The notes under the pieces: model-generated
The model's database searches: none
The model's input: only the letters and a program-made list of their open reading frames with translations
Told to the model about the DNA's origin: nothing
Part shown: piece by piece, positions 1 through 5,262 of the stretch
How the letters are laid out: each line of letters begins with the position of its first letter
Numbering within the stretch: the stretch's first letter is position 1
Assembly (NCBI GenBank): GCA_964358485.1
Contig: CAYHPY010000088.1
Coordinates: 1-15,889 of the forward strand
Source: CAYHPY01 sp964358485
GTDB taxonomy: Bacteria > Elusimicrobiota > Elusimicrobia > UBA1565 > UBA9628
DNA: 15,889 nt
Reading direction: 5' to 3'
Position numbers and translations under genes: made by a program

Positions 1-2
1 TT

Positions 3-455
3 TTCGACAACGTGGCCTCCGGGCTGGTCTTAAACGCCCTCTGCGAGCGGGAAGCCCTGGCCGAGCGGGTGGAGACCAGCTTGCGCGAGGCCGCCCTCTG
101 GGAAGAGGTCAAGGACAAGCTCTCCGCCCCCGGGGTCAGCCTTTCCGGCGGGCAGCAGCAGCGCCTGTGCATCGCCCGGGCGCTGGCCGTCGAGCCGCAG
201 GTCCTGCTTCTGGATGAACCCTGTTCGGCCCTGGACCCGATCGCCACCGCCCGCATCGAGGAGCTCTTGTTGGAGCTTAAGGACGAGTTGACGATCGTCA
301 TCGTAACGCATAACATGCAGCAGGCGGCCCGGGTCTCCACCCGGACGGCCTTCATGCTGATGGGGGAGCTGGTCGAGTACGGGGAAACCCAGCGGATGTT
401 CACCCAGCCCTCCGACCGCCGGACGGAAGACTACATCACGGGGAGATTCGGATGA
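3..455 (+). CDS. pstB: Phosphate ABC transporter ATP-binding protein PstB, 3' part only
   Basis: This is the C-terminal 150 residues of the ATPase that powers high-affinity phosphate import through PstSCA in the inner membrane. The reading frame is open to the window edge. The N-terminal third, including Walker A, lies outside the window. Visible are the ABC signature LSGGQQQRLCIARAL, Walker B LLLDEPCSALDP and the H-loop VTHNMQQAARVS. The MQQAARVS and CSALDP wording is typical of PstB rather than other ABC ATPases. The tail (GETQRMFTQPSDRRTEDYITGRFG) also matches PstB, which usually ends in a DYI.G.FG-like segment. Its stop overlaps the phoU start (ATGA), so the two are translationally coupled and the usual pst-phoU order is kept. 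The pstSCA genes would be expected upstream. Confidence 0.95.
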   Translation, partial: FDNVASGLVLNALCEREALAERVETSLREAALWEEVKDKLSAPGVSLSGGQQQRLCIARALAVEPQVLLLDEPCSALDPIATARIEELLLELKDELTIVIVTHNMQQAARVSTRTAFMLMGELVEYGETQRMFTQPSDRRTEDYITGRFG

Positions 456-1123
456 CCCAGCTTCGTCATTTCGACAAGGACCTGGAGGGCCTGCGGACCT
501 CCATCCTCCGCATGGGCTCGCTTTGCGAGGAGATGGTTCACCTGGCGGTCAAGGAGATTTCCGACCGGGTGCCGGACTTGGCCGAGGAGGTCAAACGCCT
601 GGAGGGGGAGGTCAACGAGCTCCACATTGAGATCGACGACCGGTGCTTGAAGCTCCTGGCCCTGCACCAACCGGCCGCGGGAGACCTGCGCCTGATCGCC
701 GCGGCCATCAAGATCAACTCCGACTTGGAGCGGATCGGGGACCAGGCCGTCAACATCGCCGAGTCCGGCGCTTATCTATGCCGGGAGCCCCGCATGAGGC
801 TCTACGACATTCCCCGCATGGCGGAATTGGCCGCGGCCATGCTCAAGGACAGCCTGGACGCTTTTACCCGCGGGGACGTGGCGCTGGCGCGCGAGGTCAT
901 CCGGCGCGACGACGAGGAGGATCGCCTCAAGAGCCAAACCTTCAACGAGCTGGTCCAGCTCATGCAGTCCGACGCCTCCACCATTCAGCGGGCCATGGAC
1001 ATCATCCTCATCGCCCGGAACCTGGAGCGGGTCGCCGACCACGCCACCAATATCGCCGAAGACGTGATCTTCATGGTGCTGGCCAAGGACATCCGCCACG
1101 GGGCGGAGGAGGGCGCGGCATGA
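452..1123 (+). CDS. phoU: Phosphate signalling protein PhoU
   Basis: PhoU is a cytoplasmic helical protein that links Pst transporter activity to the PhoR/PhoB phosphate response and restrains phosphate uptake. The product has 223 residues, about normal for the family. It shows the two-fold internal repeat of three-helix bundles, each with the metal-binding type motif: DLERIGDQAVNIAE at residues 91-104 and LERVADHATNIAED at 191-204. The ATG overlaps the pstB stop by 4 bases. Its own stop overlaps the arsC start by 4 bases, so all three genes are likely read from one message. No phoR/phoB gene is in view. The DUF47 protein at 4586-5212 is a distant relative and partners Pit instead. Confidence 0.96.
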   Translation: MTQLRHFDKDLEGLRTSILRMGSLCEEMVHLAVKEISDRVPDLAEEVKRLEGEVNELHIEIDDRCLKLLALHQPAAGDLRLIAAAIKINSDLERIGDQAVNIAESGAYLCREPRMRLYDIPRMAELAAAMLKDSLDAFTRGDVALAREVIRRDDEEDRLKSQTFNELVQLMQSDASTIQRAMDIILIARNLERVADHATNIAEDVIFMVLAKDIRHGAEEGAA

Positions 1124-1512
1124 AGGCGACGGTCCTTTTCGTCTGCGTCGAGAATTCCTGCCGCAGCCAGATGGCGGAGGGTTTCGCCCGCCGCCACGGG
1201 AGCGTGATCGTGGAGGCCTGGAGCGCGGGCTCCAAGCCCTCCGGGAAAGTCAATGAGGCCGCGGTCCGCCTGATGAAGGAAAAGGGCGTGGACCTGCGGC
1301 GGCATTCCTCCAAGGGCCTCCAGGACCTGCCCAAGCGCAAGTGGGACTACGTGGTGACCATGGGCTGCGGCGACGCCTGCCCAATCGTGCCCGCCAAGGC
1401 CAAGCTCGATTGGGCCCTGCCCGACCCCAAGGGCATGTCCGACGTGGATTTTCGCAAGGTCCGCGACGAGATCGAGCTTCGGGTTAGGGAACTGATCCGG
1501 GACGCGGCTTAA
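1120..1512 (+). CDS. arsC: Arsenate reductase ArsC, low-molecular-weight phosphatase type
   Basis: This 130-residue protein belongs to the LMW protein-tyrosine-phosphatase fold family that reduces arsenate to arsenite in the cytoplasm. The P-loop CVENSCRSQ gives Cys9-x5-Arg15, with a further Cys14. The segment VVTMGCGDACPIVPA supplies two more cysteines, as expected for a redox relay of thioredoxin-coupled ArsC enzymes. The general-acid region DWALPDPKG and the following VRDEIELRVRELI helix also fit. The ATG overlaps the phoU TGA (ATGA), so I chose it over the upstream open frame, which only shadows phoU. Physical coupling to pstB-phoU fits arsenate entering through phosphate uptake systems. 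It ends tail-to-tail on the arsenite exporter gene, the stops sharing TTAA. A true tyrosine phosphatase is a less likely alternative given the cysteine pattern and the neighbouring ACR3 and ArsR genes. Confidence 0.9.
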   Translation: MKATVLFVCVENSCRSQMAEGFARRHGSVIVEAWSAGSKPSGKVNEAAVRLMKEKGVDLRRHSSKGLQDLPKRKWDYVVTMGCGDACPIVPAKAKLDWALPDPKGMSDVDFRKVRDEIELRVRELIRDAA

Positions 1513-2582
1513 GCCTCGCGGGGCTCGTCGAACCAATGCCGGGTGGCGCGGCATAGACTGCAGACCGAAAGCATGACGGGAACCTCGACGAGCACGCCGA
1601 CCACGGTCGCCAAGGCCGCCCCGGAACCGGGCCCGAAGAGCGCGATGGCGGTCGCCACCGCCAACTCGAAGAAATTGCTCGCTCCGATGAGAGCGCCCGG
1701 CGCGGCGACGGGGAACTCGACCCGGAACATGCGCATCAAGCCGTAAACCAAGCCGGCGTTGAAGTACACCTGGATGATGATCGGGACCGCGATCAACGCC
1801 ACGTGGAGGAACCTCCCCGTGATGTTCTCGGCTTGGAACGCGAAGATGAAAACGAGGGTCGCCAGAAGGGCCATGACGCTCACGGGATGAAACCGGGGAA
1901 GAAACGCCGTTTCGAACCACTCCTTGCCGCGTGTTCGTACCAGGAACGACCGGGTCGCGGTTCCGGCCGACAGGGGGATGACGATGAAAACGACGACGGC
2001 GTAAATAAGGACGAGGAAGGGAACCTCGAGGGAAGACGCGCCTCCGACCAGGAACTTCACGATCGGCGCGAAGGCGACGAGCATGATGAGATCGTTCAAT
2101 GCCACCTGGACCAAGGTGTACGCCGCGTCGCCGTCGGTCAGGTAGCTCCAGACGAACACCATCGCCGTGCAGGGCGCGGCCGCCAGAATGATGACCCCGG
2201 CGATGTACTGTTCGGCCAACTCGGGTCCGATCCAGGGAAGAAAGAGGCGTTTGAAGAACAGCCAGCCCAACAGCGCCATGCTGAAAGGCTTGACCAGCCA
2301 ATTGACGAAAAGCACGATCAACAGGCCCTTGGGCCGCCTTCCCACGTCCAGGATGGAGCCGAAGTCCACTTTCAGCATCATCGGGTAGATCATCAGCCAG
2401 AGCAGCACGGCGATGGGAATGTTGATGCGGCTTCCTCCGCCGAATTCCATGGCGCGCAGCCGGTCCATGGCCTCTGGGGCGGTCTTACCAAGGGCGACGC
2501 CGAGGACCATGCATAGTCCCACCCATAGGGTCAGATAGCGCTCAAAGACGTTTAGTCTCTTCGGCGTCGTCGTCTTATTCAT
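1509..2582 (-). CDS. acr3: Arsenite efflux permease, ACR3 family
   Basis: This inner-membrane secondary transporter expels arsenite. It has 357 residues and about ten hydrophobic segments, normal for ACR3. The conserved cysteine in a transmembrane helix is present as APCTAMVFVWS (Cys138). The conserved glutamate lies in ASNFFELAVA (Glu306). Both correspond to residues known to matter in characterised ACR3 proteins. The stretch MLKVDFG, with WLVKPF downstream, is also typical. Translation starts at an ATG (2580-2582) preceded by a GGAGGG Shine-Dalgarno 3 bases upstream. The gene lies 46 bp downstream of arsR, with its own candidate promoter in the gap. It converges on arsC, the two stop codons overlapping. 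Some databases label this family ArsB; sequence features favour ACR3 over the unrelated ArsB type. Confidence 0.95.
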   Translation of the reverse strand: MNKTTTPKRLNVFERYLTLWVGLCMVLGVALGKTAPEAMDRLRAMEFGGGSRINIPIAVLLWLMIYPMMLKVDFGSILDVGRRPKGLLIVLFVNWLVKPFSMALLGWLFFKRLFLPWIGPELAEQYIAGVIILAAAPCTAMVFVWSYLTDGDAAYTLVQVALNDLIMLVAFAPIVKFLVGGASSLEVPFLVLIYAVVVFIVIPLSAGTATRSFLVRTRGKEWFETAFLPRFHPVSVMALLATLVFIFAFQAENITGRFLHVALIAVPIIIQVYFNAGLVYGLMRMFRVEFPVAAPGALIGASNFFELAVATAIALFGPGSGAALATVVGVLVEVPVMLSVCSLCRATRHWFDEPREA

Positions 2583-2594
2583 AAGCCCTCCATG

Positions 2595-2608
2595 ATATGC
2601 GCATAGGC
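2595..2608. promoter_or_regulatory. Candidate ArsR operator copy 1, upstream of the ACR3 gene
   Basis: The plus-strand sequence ATATGCGCATAGGC matches the pattern ATATGCGNNTANGC, which is found again at 2969-2982 at the start of arsR. It contains the palindrome TATGCGCATA on the minus strand. It overlaps the candidate -10 of the ACR3 promoter and lies 12 bases or more ahead of the start codon. ArsR/SmtB proteins usually bind AT-rich imperfect dyads near their own promoters, so the position fits, but binding is inferred. Confidence 0.35.
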
Positions 2609-2623
2609 AGATGTAAGTGTCAA
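2595..2623 (-). promoter_or_regulatory. Candidate sigma70 promoter for the ACR3 gene
   Basis: On the minus strand a perfect TTGACA (2618-2623) lies directly after the arsR stop codon. It is followed at 17 bp by GCATAT (2595-2600), or at 18 bp by CATATC. The -10 match is modest. The -10 area coincides with the palindrome TATGCGCATA, part of the candidate ArsR operator described separately, so repression by steric block would be natural. The efflux gene could then be expressed both from this site and by read-through from arsR. No transcription data are available here. Confidence 0.45.
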
Positions 2624-2628
2624 AAAAA

Positions 2629-2970
2629 TCATCGGCAAGCCGGTTTTTTCAATGAGCCGAGTTTCTTCGCGTCCCGCCGCAGCATGGGCGCCTCGTCCAG
2701 GCAGCCGCCGACGCAGGCGATCAGGCGGGTTTGAAAATCGGTTTCGGCCTTCGCCAGGGAATAGTGGCGCCAAGGTCCCTCGCGGCGATCGATCACCAGG
2801 CCCGCGCGCTTGAGGTAGCCCAGATGGCGGGAAATCTTCGGCTGGGGGGCTCCCAGAACCTCCGTGATGTCGCAGACGCAGAGTTCCCGCTTTGCCAGCA
2901 GGTGAAGGATGCGCAAGCGCGTCTCATCGGCGAAGGCTCGAAACATCTTGTTCAGGTTCGGCAAGGGCAT
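2629..2970 (-). CDS. arsR: ArsR/SmtB-family arsenic-responsive repressor
   Basis: This winged-helix dimeric repressor releases DNA on binding arsenite. The core reads FRAFADETRLRILHLLAKRELCVCDITEVLG, then the recognition helix QPKISRHLGYLKRAGLV and the wing DRREGPWRHYSL. The metal box ELCVCDI carries Cys31 and Cys33 (numbered from this start). A third cysteine placed as in E. coli ArsR is absent, although a CVGGC pair and a terminal Cys occur near the C-terminus. I start at the ATG at 2968-2970 (113 residues), which gives the usual short N-terminus. ATGs at 2998-3000 and 3028-3030 are possible, but they would place a TATACT -10-like element inside the coding sequence. It sits upstream of ACR3 and is divergent from the XRE regulator gene. 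Confidence 0.93.
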   Translation of the reverse strand: MPLPNLNKMFRAFADETRLRILHLLAKRELCVCDITEVLGAPQPKISRHLGYLKRAGLVIDRREGPWRHYSLAKAETDFQTRLIACVGGCLDEAPMLRRDAKKLGSLKKPACR

Positions 2971-2982
2971 ATGCGGGTAAGC
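2969..2982. promoter_or_regulatory. Candidate ArsR operator copy 2, at the arsR start
   Basis: Plus-strand ATATGCGGGTAAGC shares ATATGCGNNTANGC with the site upstream of the ACR3 gene. It overlaps the palindrome GCATATGC (2967-2974), and it falls where transcription from the TATACT element would begin. Autorepression of arsR through this site is the simplest reading. It is an inference from two matching sites. Confidence 0.35.
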
Positions 2983-2988
2983 GAATGT

Positions 2989-2994
2989 AGTATA
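2989..2994 (-). promoter_or_regulatory. Candidate -10 element of the arsR promoter
   Basis: TATACT on the minus strand (5 of 6 to TATAAT) stands out in a GC-rich background. It would place the transcription start about 12 bases before the ATG at 2970. No convincing -35 is visible at 16-18 bp spacing (best TGGCGC). A short or nearly leaderless 5' end is implied, which matches the lack of a Shine-Dalgarno in front of that ATG. Confidence 0.35.
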
Positions 2995-3041
2995 GCCCAT
3001 TTCATGGGGGTGCGCCACCTTGTCGCCCATTGGTTTATCCG

Positions 3042-3061
3042 GCTCCCCCCTCCCGGGGAGC
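3042..3061. repeat. Short perfect inverted repeat in the arsR/xre divergent gap
   Basis: GCTCCCC (3042-3048) and GGGGAGC (3055-3061) form perfect 7-bp arms around a 6-base loop. It lies upstream of the likely arsR start and about 70 bp ahead of the XRE gene. It may be a regulatory dyad or a simple stem-loop. No other function can be read from it. Confidence 0.4.
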
Positions 3062-3100
3062 GTCGTCGGGGCGCGGGCTTATCATGGGAACCTTTTGCCA

Positions 3101-3125
3101 CCCTCACTCGTATATAGAGTGGGGG
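3101..3125. promoter_or_regulatory. Inverted repeat with TATATA core just upstream of the XRE gene
   Basis: CACTC (3105-3109) and GAGTG (3117-3121) are perfect arms around GTATATA. The dyad extends outward with CCC against GGG and one wobble. The TATATA centre (3111-3116) could be a -10 element, with the start codon only 15 bases further on. A dyad centred on a -10 directly ahead of a small HTH gene is the usual layout of an autoregulatory operator. No good -35 is seen at 17 bp, so promoter status is uncertain. Confidence 0.4.
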
Positions 3126-3131
3126 GAAACC

Positions 3132-3434
3132 ATGACCGAGAGACCGACTGAACGCAGATCGCGGTATTTATCGGAAGAAATGCTGTTTGAGAGCCTGTTG
3201 GCTCTGGCGGAAAAATGTCCTTCAAGGTGGGCGGATTTTCCATTGGGCCGGCGCCTGATGTATCTTCGGGTTCGCGCGGGCCTCAATCAAAGGGAATTGG
3301 CGGCGGGGGCGGCGGTCTCCCAGGGGCAGGTGGTCCGCGCCGAAGGGGGAAGGGACATTCGCTGGTCGACCTTGGAGCGCCTTTTCGGGGCTTTGGGGTT
3401 GCGCCCGCTGGTCTTGCCCGTTAGGGTGGAATGA
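3132..3434 (+). CDS. Small XRE-family helix-turn-helix regulator
   Basis: This 100-residue cytoplasmic protein is almost entirely one Cro/C1-type DNA-binding domain. The core runs from about residue 36: FPLGRRLMYLRVRAGLNQRE, then LAAGAAVSQGQVVRAEGGRD, then IRWSTLERLFGALG. The segment with NQRELAAGAAVSQGQVVRAE is the helix-turn-helix. No ligand or toxin-partner domain is attached. The ATG at 3132 follows a G-rich ribosome-binding stretch. An upstream TTG-initiated extension to 3030 would read through the divergent promoter region and is unlikely. The gene is divergent from arsR and convergent with pit, in the middle of a phosphate/arsenic block, so a local regulatory role is plausible but unproven. 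It resembles antitoxin-type XRE proteins, but no toxin gene adjoins it. Confidence 0.82.
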   Translation: MTERPTERRSRYLSEEMLFESLLALAEKCPSRWADFPLGRRLMYLRVRAGLNQRELAAGAAVSQGQVVRAEGGRDIRWSTLERLFGALGLRPLVLPVRVE

Positions 3435-3531
3435 ACCGAAGGATCGAATCAAACTCGCTTTGACGAGAGTTTGAGTTGAATGATCGGTTCAGGGTGGCGG
3501 CGCCGCGAGTTTGAGCGCGGATTTCGGTTCA
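3432..3531. repeat. Three copies of GAGTTTGA-N9-TCGGTTCA, one inverted and two direct
   Basis: Exact 8-base boxes GAGTTTGA and TCGGTTCA, always 9 bases apart, occur on the minus strand at 3456-3432 and on the plus strand at 3467-3491 and 3507-3531. The spacers are unrelated (TTCGATCCT, GTTGAATGA, GCGCGGATT), so the conservation is in the boxes. The first two copies face each other and form an imperfect 58-bp dyad (3433-3490) with a 10-base loop. Copy 1 overlaps the stop codon of the XRE gene. The array fills most of the 139-bp convergent gap before pit. No T-tract follows, so a plain intrinsic terminator is a poor explanation. A protein-binding array or a small repetitive element is more likely. 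Confidence 0.75.
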
Positions 3532-3573
3532 GCAGCCCTCCGGCCCCTTGCGGGGACCCCTGGAAGGCCCCGG

Positions 3574-4575
3574 CTAGGGCAAAAACCGCGCGAAGACCAA
3601 ATAAGTGATCGCGGACACGGCCGCCGAGCAGGGAATGGTCAAAATCCAGGCCCAGACGATATTGCCCGCGATGCCCCAACGGACCGCCGAAAGGCGCTGG
3701 GTGGAGCCGACCCCCACGATGGCCCCGGTGATGGTGTGCGTGGTCGAGACGGGGATTCCGGCCAGGGAGCAGAGGATGATGGAGATGCCCGCTCCGGTCT
3801 CGGCGCAGAAGCCCCCGACGGGGCGGAGCTTCGTGACCTTGTTTCCCATGGTGTTGACGATTTTCCACCCTCCCATGAGGGTGCCCAGGCCGATGACGGC
3901 GTGGCAGCTGATGATCACCCACCACGGCACGTGGAATTCCGCGCCCAGGTAGCCGTTGGCGAACAACAGGACCGTGATGATGCCCATGGTCTTCTGGGCG
4001 TCGTTGGCCCCGTGGGAGAGGCTGTAAACCCCGGCGGAGATCAATTGGCCGACCCGGAAGATCGCGTCCACCTGGCCCGGGGAATGGCGCCGGAAAATCC
4101 AGAAGACCGCCACCATCAGGCTGAAGCCGAAGAGCATGCCGATGGTGGGGGAGAGAAAAATGAACGCCACCGTGAGGATGAGCTTCTTGGGCAGAAGGCA
4201 GGCGAACCCCGCCTTGGCCATGCCCGCCCCGATCATCCCCCCGATGAGGGCGTGGGAGGAGGAAACGGGAATTCCGTAGACGATCGTGATCCAGTCCCAC
4301 AGGCTGGCGCCGATCAGCGCCCCGGCGACCACGGCGTTGTCGATGACGGAGGGCTCGATGAGGCCCTTGCCGATGGTGTTGGCCACATGGACCCCGAAGC
4401 CGAAGGCGGCGACGAAGTTGAAGAAGGCCGCCCAGGCCACCGCGTAGCGGGGGGACAGCACTCGGGTGGAAACGACGGTCGCGATGGAATTGGCGGCGTC
4501 GTGCATGCCGTTGAGGAAGTCGAACAGGAAAGCCAGGCCGATGATGCCGACCAGAACGGCGAAGTGGGGGTCCAA
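3574..4575 (-). CDS. pit: Low-affinity inorganic phosphate transporter, Pit/PHO4 family
   Basis: This inner-membrane cation-coupled phosphate symporter has 333 residues, in the shorter bacterial size class. The duplicated PHO4 signature is clear: NGMHDAANSIA near residues 22-32 and SHGANDAQKTMG at 187-198. So are the paired GIPVSSSHALIGG (101-113) and GIPVSTTHTITGA (273-285). About ten hydrophobic helices are evident. The start is a TTG at 4573-4575, preceded by GAGG. No ATG is available in frame between the upstream gene's stop and the first signature. It is 10 bp downstream of the DUF47 gene and surely cotranscribed, the standard pairing for Pit. Pit carriers also import arsenate, which is relevant beside the ars genes. 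Confidence 0.95.
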   Translation of the reverse strand: MDPHFAVLVGIIGLAFLFDFLNGMHDAANSIATVVSTRVLSPRYAVAWAAFFNFVAAFGFGVHVANTIGKGLIEPSVIDNAVVAGALIGASLWDWITIVYGIPVSSSHALIGGMIGAGMAKAGFACLLPKKLILTVAFIFLSPTIGMLFGFSLMVAVFWIFRRHSPGQVDAIFRVGQLISAGVYSLSHGANDAQKTMGIITVLLFANGYLGAEFHVPWWVIISCHAVIGLGTLMGGWKIVNTMGNKVTKLRPVGGFCAETGAGISIILCSLAGIPVSTTHTITGAIVGVGSTQRLSAVRWGIAGNIVWAWILTIPCSAAVSAITYLVFARFLP

Positions 4576-4585
4576 ATCGACCTCG

Positions 4586-5212
4586 TTAAGAGTGCTTGAC
4601 CAGGATCGACTCGATGGTGCCCGCCACGTCCTCGCATTTGTCGATGGCGGTCTCGGTCACCTCGTAGATCTCCTTCCACTTGATGACTTCCAGGGGATCG
4701 GGCTTGCCGTGAAAAAGCTTGCTGATGGCGGTTTCCAGGGCCCGGTCGCCGGCGTTCTCCAGGCGGTTGATCTCGATGCAGTAGTCCAGGGTCCGGCGGG
4801 TCTTCTCGGGGTTCTTGAGCTCGGAAACCGCCTTGCGGACCGCGATGGCCGCGTCCAGGAGGATTCCCGCCAGGAGCTTGAGGTCGTCGGTGGAATGGTC
4901 CACCCCGTAAAGCTTCATGCGCGAGGCGATGGACTGGATCAGGTCCACGATGTCGTCGAGCTCGGAGGCCAGCTCATGGATGTCCTCCCGGTCGAAGGGG
5001 GTGATGAAGGTCCGGTTGAGCTTGTCGTAGATCTCGTGGGTGGTGATGTCGGCTTCGTGCTCGATGTCGTGGAGTTGGTCGAAAGCCGGGGATTTGAGGT
5101 CCCACTTCTCCGAGAGCTCTTTGAAAATTTTGGCGGCCTCGACGTTCTGGAGCGCCTGCTGCTCGAACATCTCGAAAAATTTTTCTTCCTTGGGGATCAG
5201 CGAGAAGGCCAT
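4586..5212 (-). CDS. DUF47/PhoU-like Pit-accessory protein
   Basis: This 208-residue all-helical cytoplasmic protein belongs to the PhoU-related DUF47 family (often called Pit accessory protein). It typically precedes pit and is thought to modulate phosphate transport. Acidic metal-binding style helices repeat along it: HDIEHEADITTHEI (48-61), DREDIHELASELDDIVD (74-90), LENAGDRALETAI (151-163) and KEIYEVTETAIDKCEDVA (180-197). The N-terminus MAFSLIPKEEKFFEMFE is characteristic. The ATG follows a strong GGAGG at 4 bases. Its promoter candidate overlaps the 3' end of the preceding hydrolase gene, so this pair may start a new transcript. It is distinct from the true PhoU at 452-1123. Confidence 0.93.
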   Translation of the reverse strand: MAFSLIPKEEKFFEMFEQQALQNVEAAKIFKELSEKWDLKSPAFDQLHDIEHEADITTHEIYDKLNRTFITPFDREDIHELASELDDIVDLIQSIASRMKLYGVDHSTDDLKLLAGILLDAAIAVRKAVSELKNPEKTRRTLDYCIEINRLENAGDRALETAISKLFHGKPDPLEVIKWKEIYEVTETAIDKCEDVAGTIESILVKHS

Positions 5213-5233
5213 AATTCCTCCGGTGAGGGGCTT

Positions 5234-5262
5234 ACTATACCAACTTGACTTTTTAGGAGCAA
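5234..5262 (-). promoter_or_regulatory. Candidate promoter for the DUF47-pit pair
   Basis: On the minus strand TATAGT (5234-5239) is preceded by TGG, giving an extended -10. TTGCTC lies 17 bp further upstream (5257-5262), a weak -35. The element overlaps the last codons of the PuuD-like gene. The 5' leader to the ATG at 5212 would be about 15 bases and holds the GGAGG ribosome-binding site. Confidence 0.5.

Noticed and set aside
1543..1746. Small plus-strand frame after arsC
   Set aside because: It falls within the ACR3 coding sequence on the other strand and shows no motif or ribosome-binding site.
1803..2516. 237-residue plus-strand open frame opposite ACR3
   Set aside because: It has the same mirror pattern and no recognisable motif.
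2623..2650. T-run with a short CGGC/GCCG stem after arsR as a terminator
   Set aside because: The stem is only 4 bp with a 2-base loop, and the T-run forms part of the candidate ACR3 promoter. Not convincing.
3542..3558. CCCC-TTGC-GGGG stem after pit as a terminator
   Set aside because: Short stem with no T-tract on either strand. It may contribute structure, but I would not call it a terminator.
3511..4599. 362-residue plus-strand open frame opposite pit
   Set aside because: It is rich in Asp, Gly and Arg with no hydrophobic core, a mirror of the transmembrane codons of pit.
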